Of a stretch of DNA of 64,000 nt, positions 47,371-58,661 are shown piece by piece; position 1 is the first letter of the stretch, and every line of letters begins with the position of its first letter. A program made the position numbers and the translations under genes. The notes beneath the pieces were generated by a model. It was not told where the DNA came from, made no database searches, and saw nothing but the letters and a program-made list of their open reading frames with translations. Location of the stretch: assembly GCA_032718475.1 (NCBI GenBank), contig JAUCBJ010001182.1:32977-96976 (forward strand), written 5' to 3'. This stretch comes from Nemertoderma westbladi (lineage: Eukaryota > Xenacoelomorpha > Nemertodermatida > Nemertodermatidae).

Positions 47371-48769
47371 TCCTGTCAGCAAAACTGTTCAATTTTTAAA
47401 TGCATCACCACCTATTGAAGGAACTTGAAGGGCAATTATTGGGCTTCACTCTGGTGAACAGGCCTAGCCTGACATAGGCTTCGCTGATGATTTACTTAAA
47501 AACAGAAATGGACAGATGCATCCAGATCAGCATGAACTTTTTCCAACAAAATGACTTTGCAGTTATTTCAGTTACAAACTATGAAGAGCAGCAAACTGTC
47601 TAACAGGAACCGTTTAACATATCTGGGCCGGAACTCTTACCGGCATCAGCACAAAATAAACCAGAGATTTTTGTGAAATAGTGCTGGACAAATGCGACAT
47701 GGCGCTGGTTAAATTGAGGAGGCTATCAACGCATGGAGTTCTAACGGAAGTGACCTCACTGATCTCGAAGAATATTATGCCTCCAGTGACTCCAGTCCAT
47801 TCTATGGATCATCATACATAGGAGAGGAGAGGGTGATATGGGATGGCAATTCGAGCTCTCCTTGGTCCTGGAAACTACATATTCAACCATGTTCTTCTTG
47901 CACTTTTTCAGTGACAAAAAGTCGAGTTCTGTATAACATTTTTAACTGCCATAACCTCAAAGTTATAAAATTGTTTTCAACATGCCTGTTCCACAGCACA
48001 GCTTTGATAAAAAGGTGCAAGTTCCTGACCGATTATACACTCGCTACTTGGAGGGAGGACCTACCATCAATGACCAATCAAACAACATCCAATTTCTCTA
48101 TAAAAAGAACAATAAAGGGTTCACAATTTAGGTCCAATATAACTATAACTTCTCAATCCTGAATATAACAATAATTTTCGAATTTGCTGCGTCATGTATT
48201 GTGCGGCATTTATCTTATTTATGTAATGGTGGTTTTGTTCAGAAATAACAGAAAATAACAGATCAATGTATGACATGACTGTAATGTATCTTTATGTCTA
48301 CAGTATATTTAACTTTGGTTTGAGATATTATTGATCGACCTTTTACTGAACACTCAATTATAGCCACCGGGGGGGGGGGGGGGGGGGGGGGGGTACTGCT
48401 CGGTTGCCGGATGATGCTTAGTTGCATTTTTTCACCTTATAGAATTTGTGGACAAATTTTTAAATTCATATGTATTTATTTATAGTATTGCTGTACCATA
48501 TGAATGTTGTACATATACTGTATGTTATATAATTAATATCCCCTTATCGGCATTATCTCACTATGTAACGATATCCATGTGAACATATTCAATATAATTA
48601 ACGGATAATGTTTACTTGCGTTCGTTGACCTTGTTAAATAAATATAAATTTGGAGCGCGTCATTTATAGTCATTTCTTTTAGCCCCATGTGTAAATACTT
48701 AATATCTCGTTACCGCATGATGTTTATTGGTGATTCACGGTGACTGACCATCCTTCACAAGTAACCTAT
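47371..48769. other. Unassigned stretch with one small ORF and a long poly-G
   Basis: A 49-codon ORF (47982-48131, plus) reads MPVPQHSFDKKVQVPDRLYT; I do not recognise it. A poly-G tract of about 25 lies at 48369-48393. Earlier parts (47440-47840) are interrupted in all frames and may be an old retroelement. Confidence 0.35.
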
Positions 48770-50032
48770 AATTCAAGTCAATTCAGGTCAGGTCAGGAAT
48801 TCTAGGTCATTGATCAAGATAACTTGCCACCTCCATGCAGCATAAAGGAGGTGCCACATGTACCTGCATAGACCCCCTTACTAGGGCAAATCTGGTCCTG
48901 TAACTAGGACCCCCTTCGTTCTGGGATAAGGACACCCTTGGTCGTGGATTAAGGACCCATATACTTGGCTGCAGGGGTATATGGCCTGGCCAGGCAGATG
49001 GTGATCTACCAATGGCTGGTCAGGAGTAGAGTGTTCTCATGTCCACTCTGAGTGCACTTCACTGCGACCTGGACCTGGCATCAGGGGTACAGGGCATGAC
49101 CTAGCAGATGAGCTGCACAGCCAATGGTGGGTCATGTGCACCAGAGTAGATATGGGTGATGGGCCTCATATCTGACTCCACTGCGACACCCACCCTGTGG
49201 AATGGCAAACCAGGGTGTGGTATTTGCCCCGAGAGCTGACTCGGCAAAAAAGCACCCCCCAACCCCACTATGGATTACATTAGTAATGCGGAGGTCCGGC
49301 CACTAGAGGCCAGTGGAATTACCGGACACAATCGGCCTCACAGGCGTCAGTTATCTCCTGACCGGCTGCCTGTCTCACCCCCCTGGAGAGAGAGCCGCCA
49401 ACAATTCTTTGAGTCCATTTCCTGATAACCTTTCGGGCCCAAGCCCTGGGTCACCAGGGAGGCCAGATTGTGAGGGGGAGAGGGATTCTGGAGTTGGTGG
49501 CTACTCTCATGTTCCACCCCGACCAACACAGCCATTGGTGAATCTGAGGCAAGTCACTAGACTAGCCTCAGTAAACACCCTAACACTCGGATCCCCAATG
49601 CGACAAGGTGAGCTGACTGCCTTGGCAGATAAGCTTTCTCTTAGCGCAGTGGGTGATCAAGAGCACCGAATGCAGACTGGACAGACTGATGAGGTTATGA
49701 TTAAGGACATGGGGGCGGTTGGCGACTCACCCTCGCATCAGCATATGATAGTGGCAATGGTGGAATTGGTCTATTGATGAATCCAACTGCACATGCAAGC
49801 ATTGGACAAAATAGACCAAATCTCTAACCGCATCGTCGGTTGCCACTTCTCATGTTCTTAACATTCCTGGGAGACTTTAATGCAAGTCTGCATCAATCAC
49901 CTACATGGCCCTTGGTCTATAGCAATAGTGTTAACCGAAATTCCGTCCATCTTCAGGATTGTATCTCTGGAAATGGATTGTTTTCGGCTGGAACCCAGTT
50001 CAAGAAGCGAACTGGAAAGCTATGGACTCATA

Positions 50033-50215
50033 TGTTAGATAACTGTTAAAAGTGTTACTTTATGAGAACCGGCAGTACGTCTGTAGGTTGACAGTAGAGT
50101 AGTACAGTAGTAGGCCTATAGCAATTAAGTGTTCACTGTTCGGATGGTTTATTATATTTAGTGTTTCTATTCAATATGAATATATTATTGTATTACGTCG
50201 AATCCAGTTTTAACA
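50033..50215 (+). repeat. Copia 5' LTR
   Basis: 183 bp, a few differences from the 3' LTR (for example CGGATGG against CGGGCGG), implying a relatively recent insertion. It contains TAGGCCTA (50111-50118). Confidence 0.9.
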
Positions 50216-50337
50216 TGGTAGCAGAGCAGTAGCCGGTGCGGGTGGCAGCGAATAAGTGCGAACATTTAGTGAAAGTGGCCTACCAGTAACTGGCATATCT
50301 TGCGACGAAGAACACGAGGCGTTAGCGTTAGCGGTGG

Positions 50338-50520
50338 CGTTTTGGCGACTACATTACACAGTTACAGGCATTCAGCGTTCACAGGTGACAAGATTATTAA
50401 TTGGCAGCGTTTTGGCGACTAATTTACACAGTTACAGGCATTCAGCGTTCACAGATGACAAGATTATTAATTGGTGGCGTTTTGGCGACTACTTTACAGG
50501 CGTTCACAGATGACAAGTTT
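50338..50520 (+). repeat. Copia leader tandem repeat, ~75 bp
   Basis: GGCATTCAGCGTTCACAG occurs twice, then a shortened version (AGGCGTTCACAG) in the leader before gag. Each unit contains TTTTGGCGACTA and GACAAGATTATTAATTGG. Confidence 0.85.
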
Positions 50521-50535
50521 CTTAAAGCTAATTCA

Positions 50536-51530
50536 ATGGCGGCATCATCATCATACAAAAATCCTCCATCGTTTGACAGCGTTAAAAAACCGTATGAGCG
50601 TTATGTACAGGAACTCAAAGCATGGAGCGAAGTGACGGAACTTTCTCCGGAAAAACAAGGTTTAGCAATTGCGTTGGCTTTACCCGAGGACGACGCTATG
50701 GGGGTTCAAGACAAGGTATTTACTGAACTCATTCTCGATTCATTAAAAACACCGGATGGGGTAAGTACATTAATTCATTATCTCGACAATCTGTTCAAAA
50801 AAGACGAGTTAACATTCGTTTATGAAAAATATACAGATTTCGAACGATATTTCAAACAGTCTGAACAGACTATGGATAATTTTATTATTGAGTTCGAGAA
50901 ACTATACAATAAAACAAAACAATGCGGAATGGAACTTCCGCAACCTGACTTGGCTTTTAAGCTGCTCGATGCTGCTAAACTAACACACAAAGAGAGGCTT
51001 CTTGTTCTTACTGCAGTTGATTATACTAAAAAGGGCTCCTTATTCGCTCAAACTAAAGTTATCTTAAGAAGTTTTTTGGTTCGCAATCCAAGCCTGTTTC
51101 AGAGCAAACCGATCCCATAGTGAAACTTGAAGAGGCAAATATCGCTGATAGCTATGTTCTAGTTAGATCTTCCGATCTCCTAGAGGATGGTGTACTGTTA
51201 TCAGGCGAAGGTGACGTTGAACATGTCAATATAGCAAAAGCTCGTAATCGAAAATATTATTCATCAAATAATTTTCATATCGGCAGCCTTATAGTTCATT
51301 CAATCAGGGAAACCGCTCGAACTACAGCATGGGCGATAGGAACCAGGGGAAACCAGCTTTTATACGTATGGTTCCATCCACATCCGACAAACAAACCAAT
51401 GATTCCTCAAGGTTAAGGCAACTAAAAGAACGTAAGAAATTAAATCCCACTGATACAGAAGGGAACATCCTGAGGTGCAGTTCCTGTGATTCCATTCGTC
51501 ATTTTGTAAAAAAACTGTCCAGATAGCTAT
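50536..51530 (+). pseudogene. Copia gag
   Basis: The ATG at 50536 opens MAASSSYKNPPSFDSVKKPY. The middle matches the retrotrans_gag order of animal copia (AWSEVTELSPEKQGLAIALA, FERYFKQSEQTMDNFIIEFE). The frame breaks at 51118 and near 51416; a possible CCHC region (CSSCDSIRHFVKKLS) lies at about 51476-51523 but lacks a proper knuckle. Confidence 0.8.
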
Positions 51531-51629
51531 GAGAATATGGAAAGGGTTTTTGAGGTATGTGGTAACAATGAACGTGAAGAAGTCAATTTGGTTTTATTCA
51601 CTGGGTCAAATACAAAGGACATGAGTTAG

Positions 51630-52000
51630 TTGAATTCTGAGGCTAGGAATGCGGTAGTGTTGGATAGTGCTTGCAGTTCTACTGTGGCAGGAAAGTTATG
51701 GATGGAATGTTATTTGTCGACGCTGACTCCAGTAGAAAAATCGATGGTTGAGGTAGGTAATGGTGGTAGACTTTTTCGTTTTGGGGGTGGAGAAAATAAG
51801 ATTTCATTATATAAAGTATGGGTCCCTTGTGAACTTGCAGGTAAGAAAGTGGTTATTCATAGTGATGCTGTAGACAGTGACATTCCTTTACTTTTGAGTA
51901 AGACTGCCATGAAGAGGGTGCAAATTAAACTTGATCTTGAATATGATACAGCAATCATTTTTGGGCGGGAAATAGCCCTTGACATTACAACATCTACTAC
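51630..52000 (+). pseudogene. Copia protease region
   Basis: AVVLDSACSSTVAGKLW gives an aspartic-protease-like active site in the form DSAC, and DIPLLLSKTAMKR corresponds to the flap-to-C-terminal part. It is cut off by the antisense LINE at about 51990-52005. Confidence 0.75.
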
Positions 52001-54590
52001 TGCTACTACTAGGATCGGCATGCTGCATTGCAGCTGCATTTTTAAGAATGCTGTGCCGGCTTATCGAGAAAATTGCACTGCCACAACTCTCTATCACCCA
52101 TGAAATTTGCTAGATCATCCGCATCTTCAAGGTCAGTGTCCTTTAAGATGCGTCTCAAGAAAGTCATGGGCTGTCCACCATGCTTATTCACTCCATGGGG
52201 CTGCCAAAGTACAAGATTATGCACTGGCTGGTCCTCACGGCGAAAGCAATGTCCTGCAAAGCGGAGGCGATTTTGCTCTAGTGTCAAGCTTGGGGGAACC
52301 AATGAGACACCTCCAATGTTATATAGTGTCTGGTTGGAGATGTGTGCATTGTACTTGACACAATGAACCCGGCGTAGCATTCTTGTGAATGTGCCATCCA
52401 GAGATTTGGTGTCCTCAGCAGTTAGAGCCCAGCATGGACTCCCATAGAGGAATACAGGAACTACTGCTGCTCTAAATAATCGGACCTTAAGTTTCCTATT
52501 AATTCTCATTGACTTCCAAATCCTGGAAAGCATATTCAAGGCTGCCCATGCCTTTCCCTTACGTATTCGAAGGTCCTCACCTGACTTCTGGATCCATGAT
52601 AACAGGTAACAGAAGTCATCCACATGCTCAAGTATACCATCTTTTGAGCTTATGCTCATCCGATCAGAGACTTGATGAGGACTTTCAAAGTTAACTGTCA
52701 AAATTTTGGCCTTTCTGGAGTTAATAAAAAGACCAACACTAGAAGCAGCATGTTCTAATGAGCTGAGGAGCCGTTGGGCTCCCTCTAGTGATTCTGAGAG
52801 TACTCCTAAGTCATCAGCAAAGTCTAGATCAGTTAGGTACTTGGCAGGATTTCCTCGACTTCTGGAGCCAGTAGGTGGAGTTATCATCACCCCATCATCA
52901 TTATGATGATCTAAGGACATGCGTAGAACATAGTCAACAACAATTATGAACAAGAATGGTGCAAGTGTGTCTCCCTGGAGCCCCATAACACTTCAAATGG
53001 TTCTGTGTCACCGTCAACAGTAGACACAAATGTTGTCGAACCATCGTATACTGATCTGATTGCTGCAATAATTTCATCAAGAATCCCATATAATGAAAGT
53101 ATGCTGAACATACGTGAGCGAGAGACTGAATCAAAGGCCTTGAAGAAGTCAACAAAGATATCAGCCAGATGCCTGTCTTTCTTTTTTGATAAGACATTTA
53201 CGGAACCCATTCTGATTTCCACGGAGCAGTCTCTCAATGGCCCTGATGCGATTTAATAGAATCCTATTGTATAGCTTTGCAGCAATCGAGATCAATGAGA
53301 TTCCCCGAAAAGAACCATAGAGTGTTAGGTTGCCTTTCTTGGGAACTGGCACCAACTTATTTGTTTTCATTTCTTGTGGGACTCTTGTTGTTTGGTACAT
53401 GTCTACTATGATGGGATAGATGAGCTTTAAATACTCAGGTATTTTAATGACCTCAGGGGGAACACCATCTACTCCACTGGCACGATTGGTCTTAATGCTC
53501 TTTGCAGCAGCCTTTACTTCTGCAAAGGAGATATCACCAATGGGAATATCTGGGAGTACAGACTCAGACACTTTTACTTCAATAAAGTTATCAGGCAATA
53601 CCCTGTCATTATTGAGGAGCTTTTCAAAGTGGGCTTTCCAACCATTGAGGCGATCGGCTGGTGATTCAGCCTTAACCTTGGTGGTTGGTTGGCTTTTCTG
53701 CCCAGTAAGCAAATTGATCGATTTCCATGCCTGGGATGATTGCCTGCTGTCGTCAGCATCATTGATGGCATCAACCTGTTGGTTTATTAGCTCCTGTAGA
53801 TTAACAGAGTACTGCCTGTTCAGGGACCTAGATGCAGCCTTAACTGCATTCTTGGCCGCTGTAGTCTGTTTGAGTCGGGACTCTTTCTGTGCCTTATGAA
53901 GATCATTTCGGCACTTCTGAATTTTGTTGTCAGTCCAGGGGGCCCTTTTCCTGTTTCGAGGGTATACAGGAACTGTTTCTGCAGCTGCTAACTTAACTGC
54001 TTCTGTAAAGGCAGTATAGCCCTCACAGTGATCTGCTGCCTCAGAGGCAAGAGCCTCATACCTGTTGCTCAGCTGTAGTGTGAAGCTGGATCTCACACTT
54101 GGCTGTTGCAACAGAGAGGACCAGTCATGCCGCGGCAAGGCAGATTTCGTTGTTCTGCTAGCACGCAGACTAAGTCTTACCTTGGCCACAATAAGGCGGT
54201 GATCACTGGAGAAGGGTCGAAGTGTAAATGCATTACAGACTTGTATAGAGCTCCTGTATTTCCTACGAAACAGAATATGGTCTATCTGGGACTTGTGACC
54301 ACTGGGTCCACTATGAGTCCATAGCTTTCCAGTTCGCTTCTTGAACTGGGTTCCAGCCGAAAACAATCCATTTCCAGAGATAAAATCCTGAAGATGGACA
54401 GAATTTCGGTTAACACTATTGCTATAGACCCAGGGCGATGTAGGTGATTGATGCAGACTTGCATTAAAGTCTCCCAGGAATATTAAGAATGCATGCTGAT
54501 CCACTCCATCAGTAGCTGCTTGTAGATTCTGGTAGAAATTTTCCACCTCCTCTACAGGGCCAACACTAGTTGGGCATCTGGACATTATTG
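51990..54590 (-). pseudogene. APE-type LINE, copy A, antisense inside copia
   Basis: The longest copy of the family. Minus ORF 54585-53161 (474 aa) has the second part of the endonuclease (FLGDFNASLHQS, HKSQIDHILFRRKY, FSSDHRLIVAKV), the linker, and RT fingers (TNRASGVDGVPPEVIKI). The second ORF, 52986-52042, holds FIIVVDYVLRMSL, LDFADDLGVLSESLEG and the C-terminal GHCFRREDQPVHNLVLWQ. Between them is a frameshifted stretch (53237-52944). It is 5'-truncated near 54590. The 3' tail reads CTAGTAGTAGCAGTAGTAG on the minus strand near 52005. Both ORFs are long, so this copy is younger than copies B and C. Confidence 0.9.
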
Positions 54591-54659
54591 TATACCCATT
54601 ATTAAAGCAGACGTTAATTTAAATTCTAGTATATATATGTTTAATAATATCTGACAATT

Positions 54660-55378
54660 CGGGAATTAATAAGAAAGAGAATCTACTAAAATTGCATAAA
54701 CAATTTGGGCATCCTTTCTGTAAAAAATTATGTTCTTTACTCACTGATGCTGGCTATTGTGATGACGAGATGAAACAAGTTCTACAGGAAATAGAGAATC
54801 GATGTGAAGTTTTTCAACGTTTTAAGAAAACTCCTGCTCGCCCAGTTGTATGTTTGCCTATGGCCAGAGAATTTAATGAGGCCGTGGCCATGGATTTGAA
54901 GCAATTCCAACCTGGAATCTACTTCCTTCATTTAATTGATATGTTTACAAGATTTTGTTTATCTTGTGTGATCACTGATAAAAGACCTGAGACAATTATT
55001 GACAAGGTGATTAGTTTATGGATAGGTTCTGGTTTTGGGACTCCCAGAAAATGTTTGGCCAATAATGGAGGCGAATTTGCAAATGAGAAATATAAAGACA
55101 TGTGTGAAAATCTCAACATTGAAGTTATCAACACTTCTGCATATAGTCCATGGCAGAATGGATTATGTGAACGAAAATATGCTGTTATTGATACAATGGT
55201 TACCAAAATGATCGAAGACGACCAAAAATTATCTATTAGCATGGCTCTAGTCTGGGCTCTCAATGCTAAGAATGCTTTAGAGAATGTCTCTGGATTCTCA
55301 TCATACCAACTTGTTTTCGGAAAAAATCCTACTCTTCCTTCAACGCTTATAACAACCCTCCAACTTTGGAAGGAATAA
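54660..55378 (+). pseudogene. Copia integrase
   Basis: LLKLHKQFGHPFCKKL and CEVFQRFKKTP give the zinc-binding head. The core runs AMDLKQFQPGIYFLHLIDMF (first Asp), LANNGGEFANEKYK (second position) and WQNGLCERKYAVI (Glu). In copia integrases the second motif is normally DNGGEF; here it reads NNGGEF, so the catalytic Asp is replaced by Asn. The C-terminal domain is deleted. Confidence 0.85.
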
Positions 55379-55384
55379 CTATAT

Positions 55385-56550
55385 GTGACATTTTCGCACA
55401 GCATCTTCAAACGCTTCATCGGGCTAGGATTGCATTCATGGGATCTGAAGCATTTAGTTGTGTGGAAGTTATGTAAGACCGTTTATGGGCTGAATGATGC
55501 GGCTAGAAATTGGTACTTTTCAGTCAAACATGAACTGGAACGTTTAGGATGTGCGATGTGTAAATATGATAGTGCAATGTTTATATGGTACTTCAATAAT
55601 AAGCTTCAGGGTTTGTTCATGCTACATGTTGATGATTTCCTTTATTCCGGAACAGAATATTTGGAGAAATACGTTATTTCACCGATTAAAGAGACTTTCA
55701 AAGTTGGTAGATCGGATGATGGTAAAATGAAATATGTTGGCTTGTTTATTGAACAAGACAAAGACATTTCTGTCAACCAATGGTCATATATTGATGGTTT
55801 ACAAACAATGCCTATTCGACCAATTGGAAAGCCTCATGAGCTTAGTAAAAGAGAAGTCACCGCTTTAAAGTCAGTGATTGGTCAAGTAAATTGGGCCGCT
55901 AATCAAACTAGGCCTGATCTAAGTTTTGATGTATTGGAAATGAGTATGTCATCCAATAAAGCTGATGTGACACATTTGGAGAAGAGCAATAAAATGATAT
56001 CAAGACTTAAATCTCAGCAAGTTTCCATTGCATTTCCGAATCTAGGAATAACATCTGATTGGCAATTGAAAGTATACAGTGAGGCATCCTATGCTAACTT
56101 GCCTGATGATACATCTAGTGCAGAAGGTTACATCATTTTTTGTGTGGATCAAATAATTGTTGTTCTCCTATTACTTGGGGAAGCAAGAAGATTCGTCGTG
56201 TTGTTAAAAGTACATTGGCTGCAGAGGGGTTGGCGCTAGTTGATGCTCTGGAAGAAGCTAGTTATGCTGCCACTACATTATCCGACATTGTAAAACACAA
56301 GATACCAGTTACAGCTTATATTGATTGCAAAAATCTTCACACTGCAATACATTCCACAATACCTGTGAGCGAGAAACGTCTTCGCAACGATATAGCTTCA
56401 GTTAAAGAACTGCTTCAGAATCGGAAACTGGATAAGATTGAACTGATAAAAACCAAACACCAGATAGCTGACGTCCTGACGAAGCGGGGCATATGTCCAA
56501 TTAAGATTCTAAATACTATAACTTCAGGAGTTATTGATATGGGAATATAA
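55385..56550 (+). pseudogene. Copia RT (C-terminal half) and RNase H
   Basis: VWKLCKTVYGLNDAARNWY is the copia RT block after fingers; LHVDDFLYSG holds the DD box (near 55630). RNase H follows as two overlapping frames (VYSEASYANLPDDTSSAEGY, then WGSKKIRRVVKSTLAAEGLA; a shift near 56150) and TKHQIADVLTKRG ends it. The RT N-terminal half is missing. Confidence 0.85.
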
Positions 56551-56705
56551 CGTAAAAATTGTTCTCATTTCTATATTATTAATAATTATATATTAATTGG
56601 TGAAGGAATTTTTTTTTAGGAAAAGAAGGTGAATTAAATACTTTCTATATATTTTGTTCGCTTCTGATTATTTAGTCATATAGTTCTCAGTCTAAGGGTT
56701 AGTTC

Positions 56706-56888
56706 TGTTAGATAGCTGTTAAAAGTGTTACTTTATGAGTACCGGCAGTACATCTGTAGGTTGACAGTAGAGTAGTACAGTAGTAGGCCTATAGCAATTA
56801 AGTGTTCACTGTTCGGGCGGTTTATTATATTTAGTGTTTCTATTCAATATGAATATATTATTGTATTACATCGAAACCAGTTTTAACA
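56706..56888 (+). repeat. Copia 3' LTR
   Basis: 183 bp, the same ends as the 5' LTR. It is followed by TCATA and then LINE copy B coding sequence. Confidence 0.9.
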
Positions 56889-57794
56889 TCATAGTGGACC
56901 CAGTGGTCGGTCACAAGTCCCAGATAGACCATATTCTGTTTCGTAGGAAATACAGGAGCTCTATCCAAGACTGTAATGCATTTACACTTCGACCCTTCTC
57001 CAGTGATCACCGCCTTATTGTGGCCAAGGTAAGACTTAGTCTGCGTGCTAGCAGAACAACGAAGTCTGCCTTGCCGTGGCATGACTGGTCCTCTCTGTTG
57101 CAACAGCCAAGTGTAAGATCCAGCTTCACACTACAGCTGAGCAACAGGTATAAGGTTCTGGCATCTGAGGCGGCAGATCACTGTGAGGGCTATACTGCCT
57201 TCACAGAAGCAGTTAAGTTAGCAGCTGCAGAAACAGTTCCTGTATACCCTCGAAACAGGAAAAGGGCGCTGTAGTATATATAATAGGCCATGACCGAGTA
57301 CGGTCTTAGGGTCTTGGTATCTGGACGGGACTAGCTGAATATATATATACATGATTGCATATTGTTGGCCAATACTACACTGGCGCAGTGTGTACCGGTA
57401 CTGGTACCGGGAACATAGCCTACCGTGTATTGCTGCATTGGATTACAGCTCTCAGACCCAGACTGAACTGTACAAACTGATTTGTTGGCGATTATTATTA
57501 CACTGGTTGGCGATTAGTATTACACTGGTTGGCGATTATTCAGTTATTATTACACTGGTTGGCGAATGTTTCAATAGGCCTACAGCCCACAGGCCCAAAC
57601 TGAACTGTTCAAAACGGATTGTTGGCAATATTATTTCTGACAGGACTGAGCCTACTGGTTGAAAAAAAAAATTAGTAAACATAAACTTAATATAATTCCT
57701 GGATATCCCAGTATCCTGTCTGCTAGGGCCACATTGGCTAGGGCCTACCGCGCTACCAGTAGGCTATCCATTAAAATAGAAATAAATAAAAAAA

Positions 57795-58661
57795 TTGCAC
57801 AACAGGACCATGGCTGCAAAGTATCCAATCCCCCAGCAACTTAATACTACTGCAGATGATATGGTCCTCGAGTTTAGTGACTGGAAGCAATCCTTTAATT
57901 TTTGGGCTGATGCAACAGAACTTTGGAATGAAGACAATGGCATTGCCAAACAAGTCGGTGCCTTAATGACCATGATTGGTAAACCAGCACAGAAAATAGC
58001 ACAACAAAACTTTGTTTATGATATTGCACGACCTAAAAATCTGGATAACCTCCTCGAGGATTTTGAAAGATACTTTGCACCCCGGCGTAATCTCCTTGTA
58101 ATGAGACATCGATTCCTAAACAGGCGTCAACAACCTGGTGAAACAATCCCGGAATTTTTCACAAGTTTAAGCCAACTGGCTAGTCATTGTGACCTTGCAA
58201 GCGAAACCCCAGAGACACACCTTCGAGATACATTCATTTCTGGTATTAAAGATGATGAACTCCGTCGCCAGTTACTGCAACAACCTTCCGACGCTACACT
58301 TCAACTAATTCGTAATGCGGCTTCAGCATATGAGGCTGCCGTTTCAAGCCACAAAGAGCTTTCTGGATTCAGCAGCCCAAATAATACCGCTTCAGATGTG
58401 TTGGCTGTCCAAAGCCGACAGTCCCAATATCCGTACCACCCTATTTCTGGGCAGATAAGACAAGCACCACCCCGTTCTACAACAACAACTACTTATATTC
58501 GAAATTGTCGGTTTTGTTGCCAGAGTCATAAAAAGGGAGCCTGTCCTGCTTATGGACAACACTGTAAACGATGTGGCGAACTACACCATACCGGAAACTC
58601 TATTCTTTGCAAGAAAGTTTCTACGCAGGTCCCACCCGAAACCCAGCTTTGGTGGCAGTAG
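57795..58661 (+). CDS. Gypsy gag (288 codons)
   Basis: The ORF starts MHNRTMAAKYPIPQ; an internal ATG at 57810 (MAAKYPIPQQ) is an equally good start. The capsid-like middle reads LEDFERYFAPRRNLLVMRHR and ETIPEFFTSLSQLASHCDLA. The C-terminal CRFCCQSHKKGACPAYGQHC is a zinc-knuckle type pair (C..C, H, C). It overlaps pol by about 110 nt in a different frame (pol is +1 relative to gag), so translation of pol would need a frameshift. Confidence 0.85.
   Translation: MHNRTMAAKYPIPQQLNTTADDMVLEFSDWKQSFNFWADATELWNEDNGIAKQVGALMTMIGKPAQKIAQQNFVYDIARPKNLDNLLEDFERYFAPRRNLLVMRHRFLNRRQQPGETIPEFFTSLSQLASHCDLASETPETHLRDTFISGIKDDELRRQLLQQPSDATLQLIRNAASAYEAAVSSHKELSGFSSPNNTASDVLAVQSRQSQYPYHPISGQIRQAPPRSTTTTTYIRNCRFCCQSHKKGACPAYGQHCKRCGELHHTGNSILCKKVSTQVPPETQLWWQ

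Larger units (their letters stand above)
50033..56888 (+). mobile_element. Ty1/copia element with 183-bp LTRs, TSD TCATA, carrying an antisense LINE
   Basis: LTRs 50033-50215 and 56706-56888 are both 183 bp, start TGTTAGATA and end TTTTAACA. TCATA lies at 50028-50032 and 56889-56893. TGGTAGCAGAGCAG follows the 5' LTR directly and fits an initiator-Met tRNA primer site. Gene order gag, protease, integrase, RT-RNase H is copia-type. The host target is LINE copy B, within the WTHSGPSG codons of its endonuclease. An antisense LINE copy (51990-54590) splits it between protease and integrase, and an internal deletion joins integrase to RT near 55380. Confidence 0.95.

Noticed and set aside
53420-53899. 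Plus-strand ORF of 159 codons
   Set aside because: Antisense of LINE copy A polyprotein.
54928-55419. Minus ORF of 163 codons
   Set aside because: Antisense of the copia integrase.
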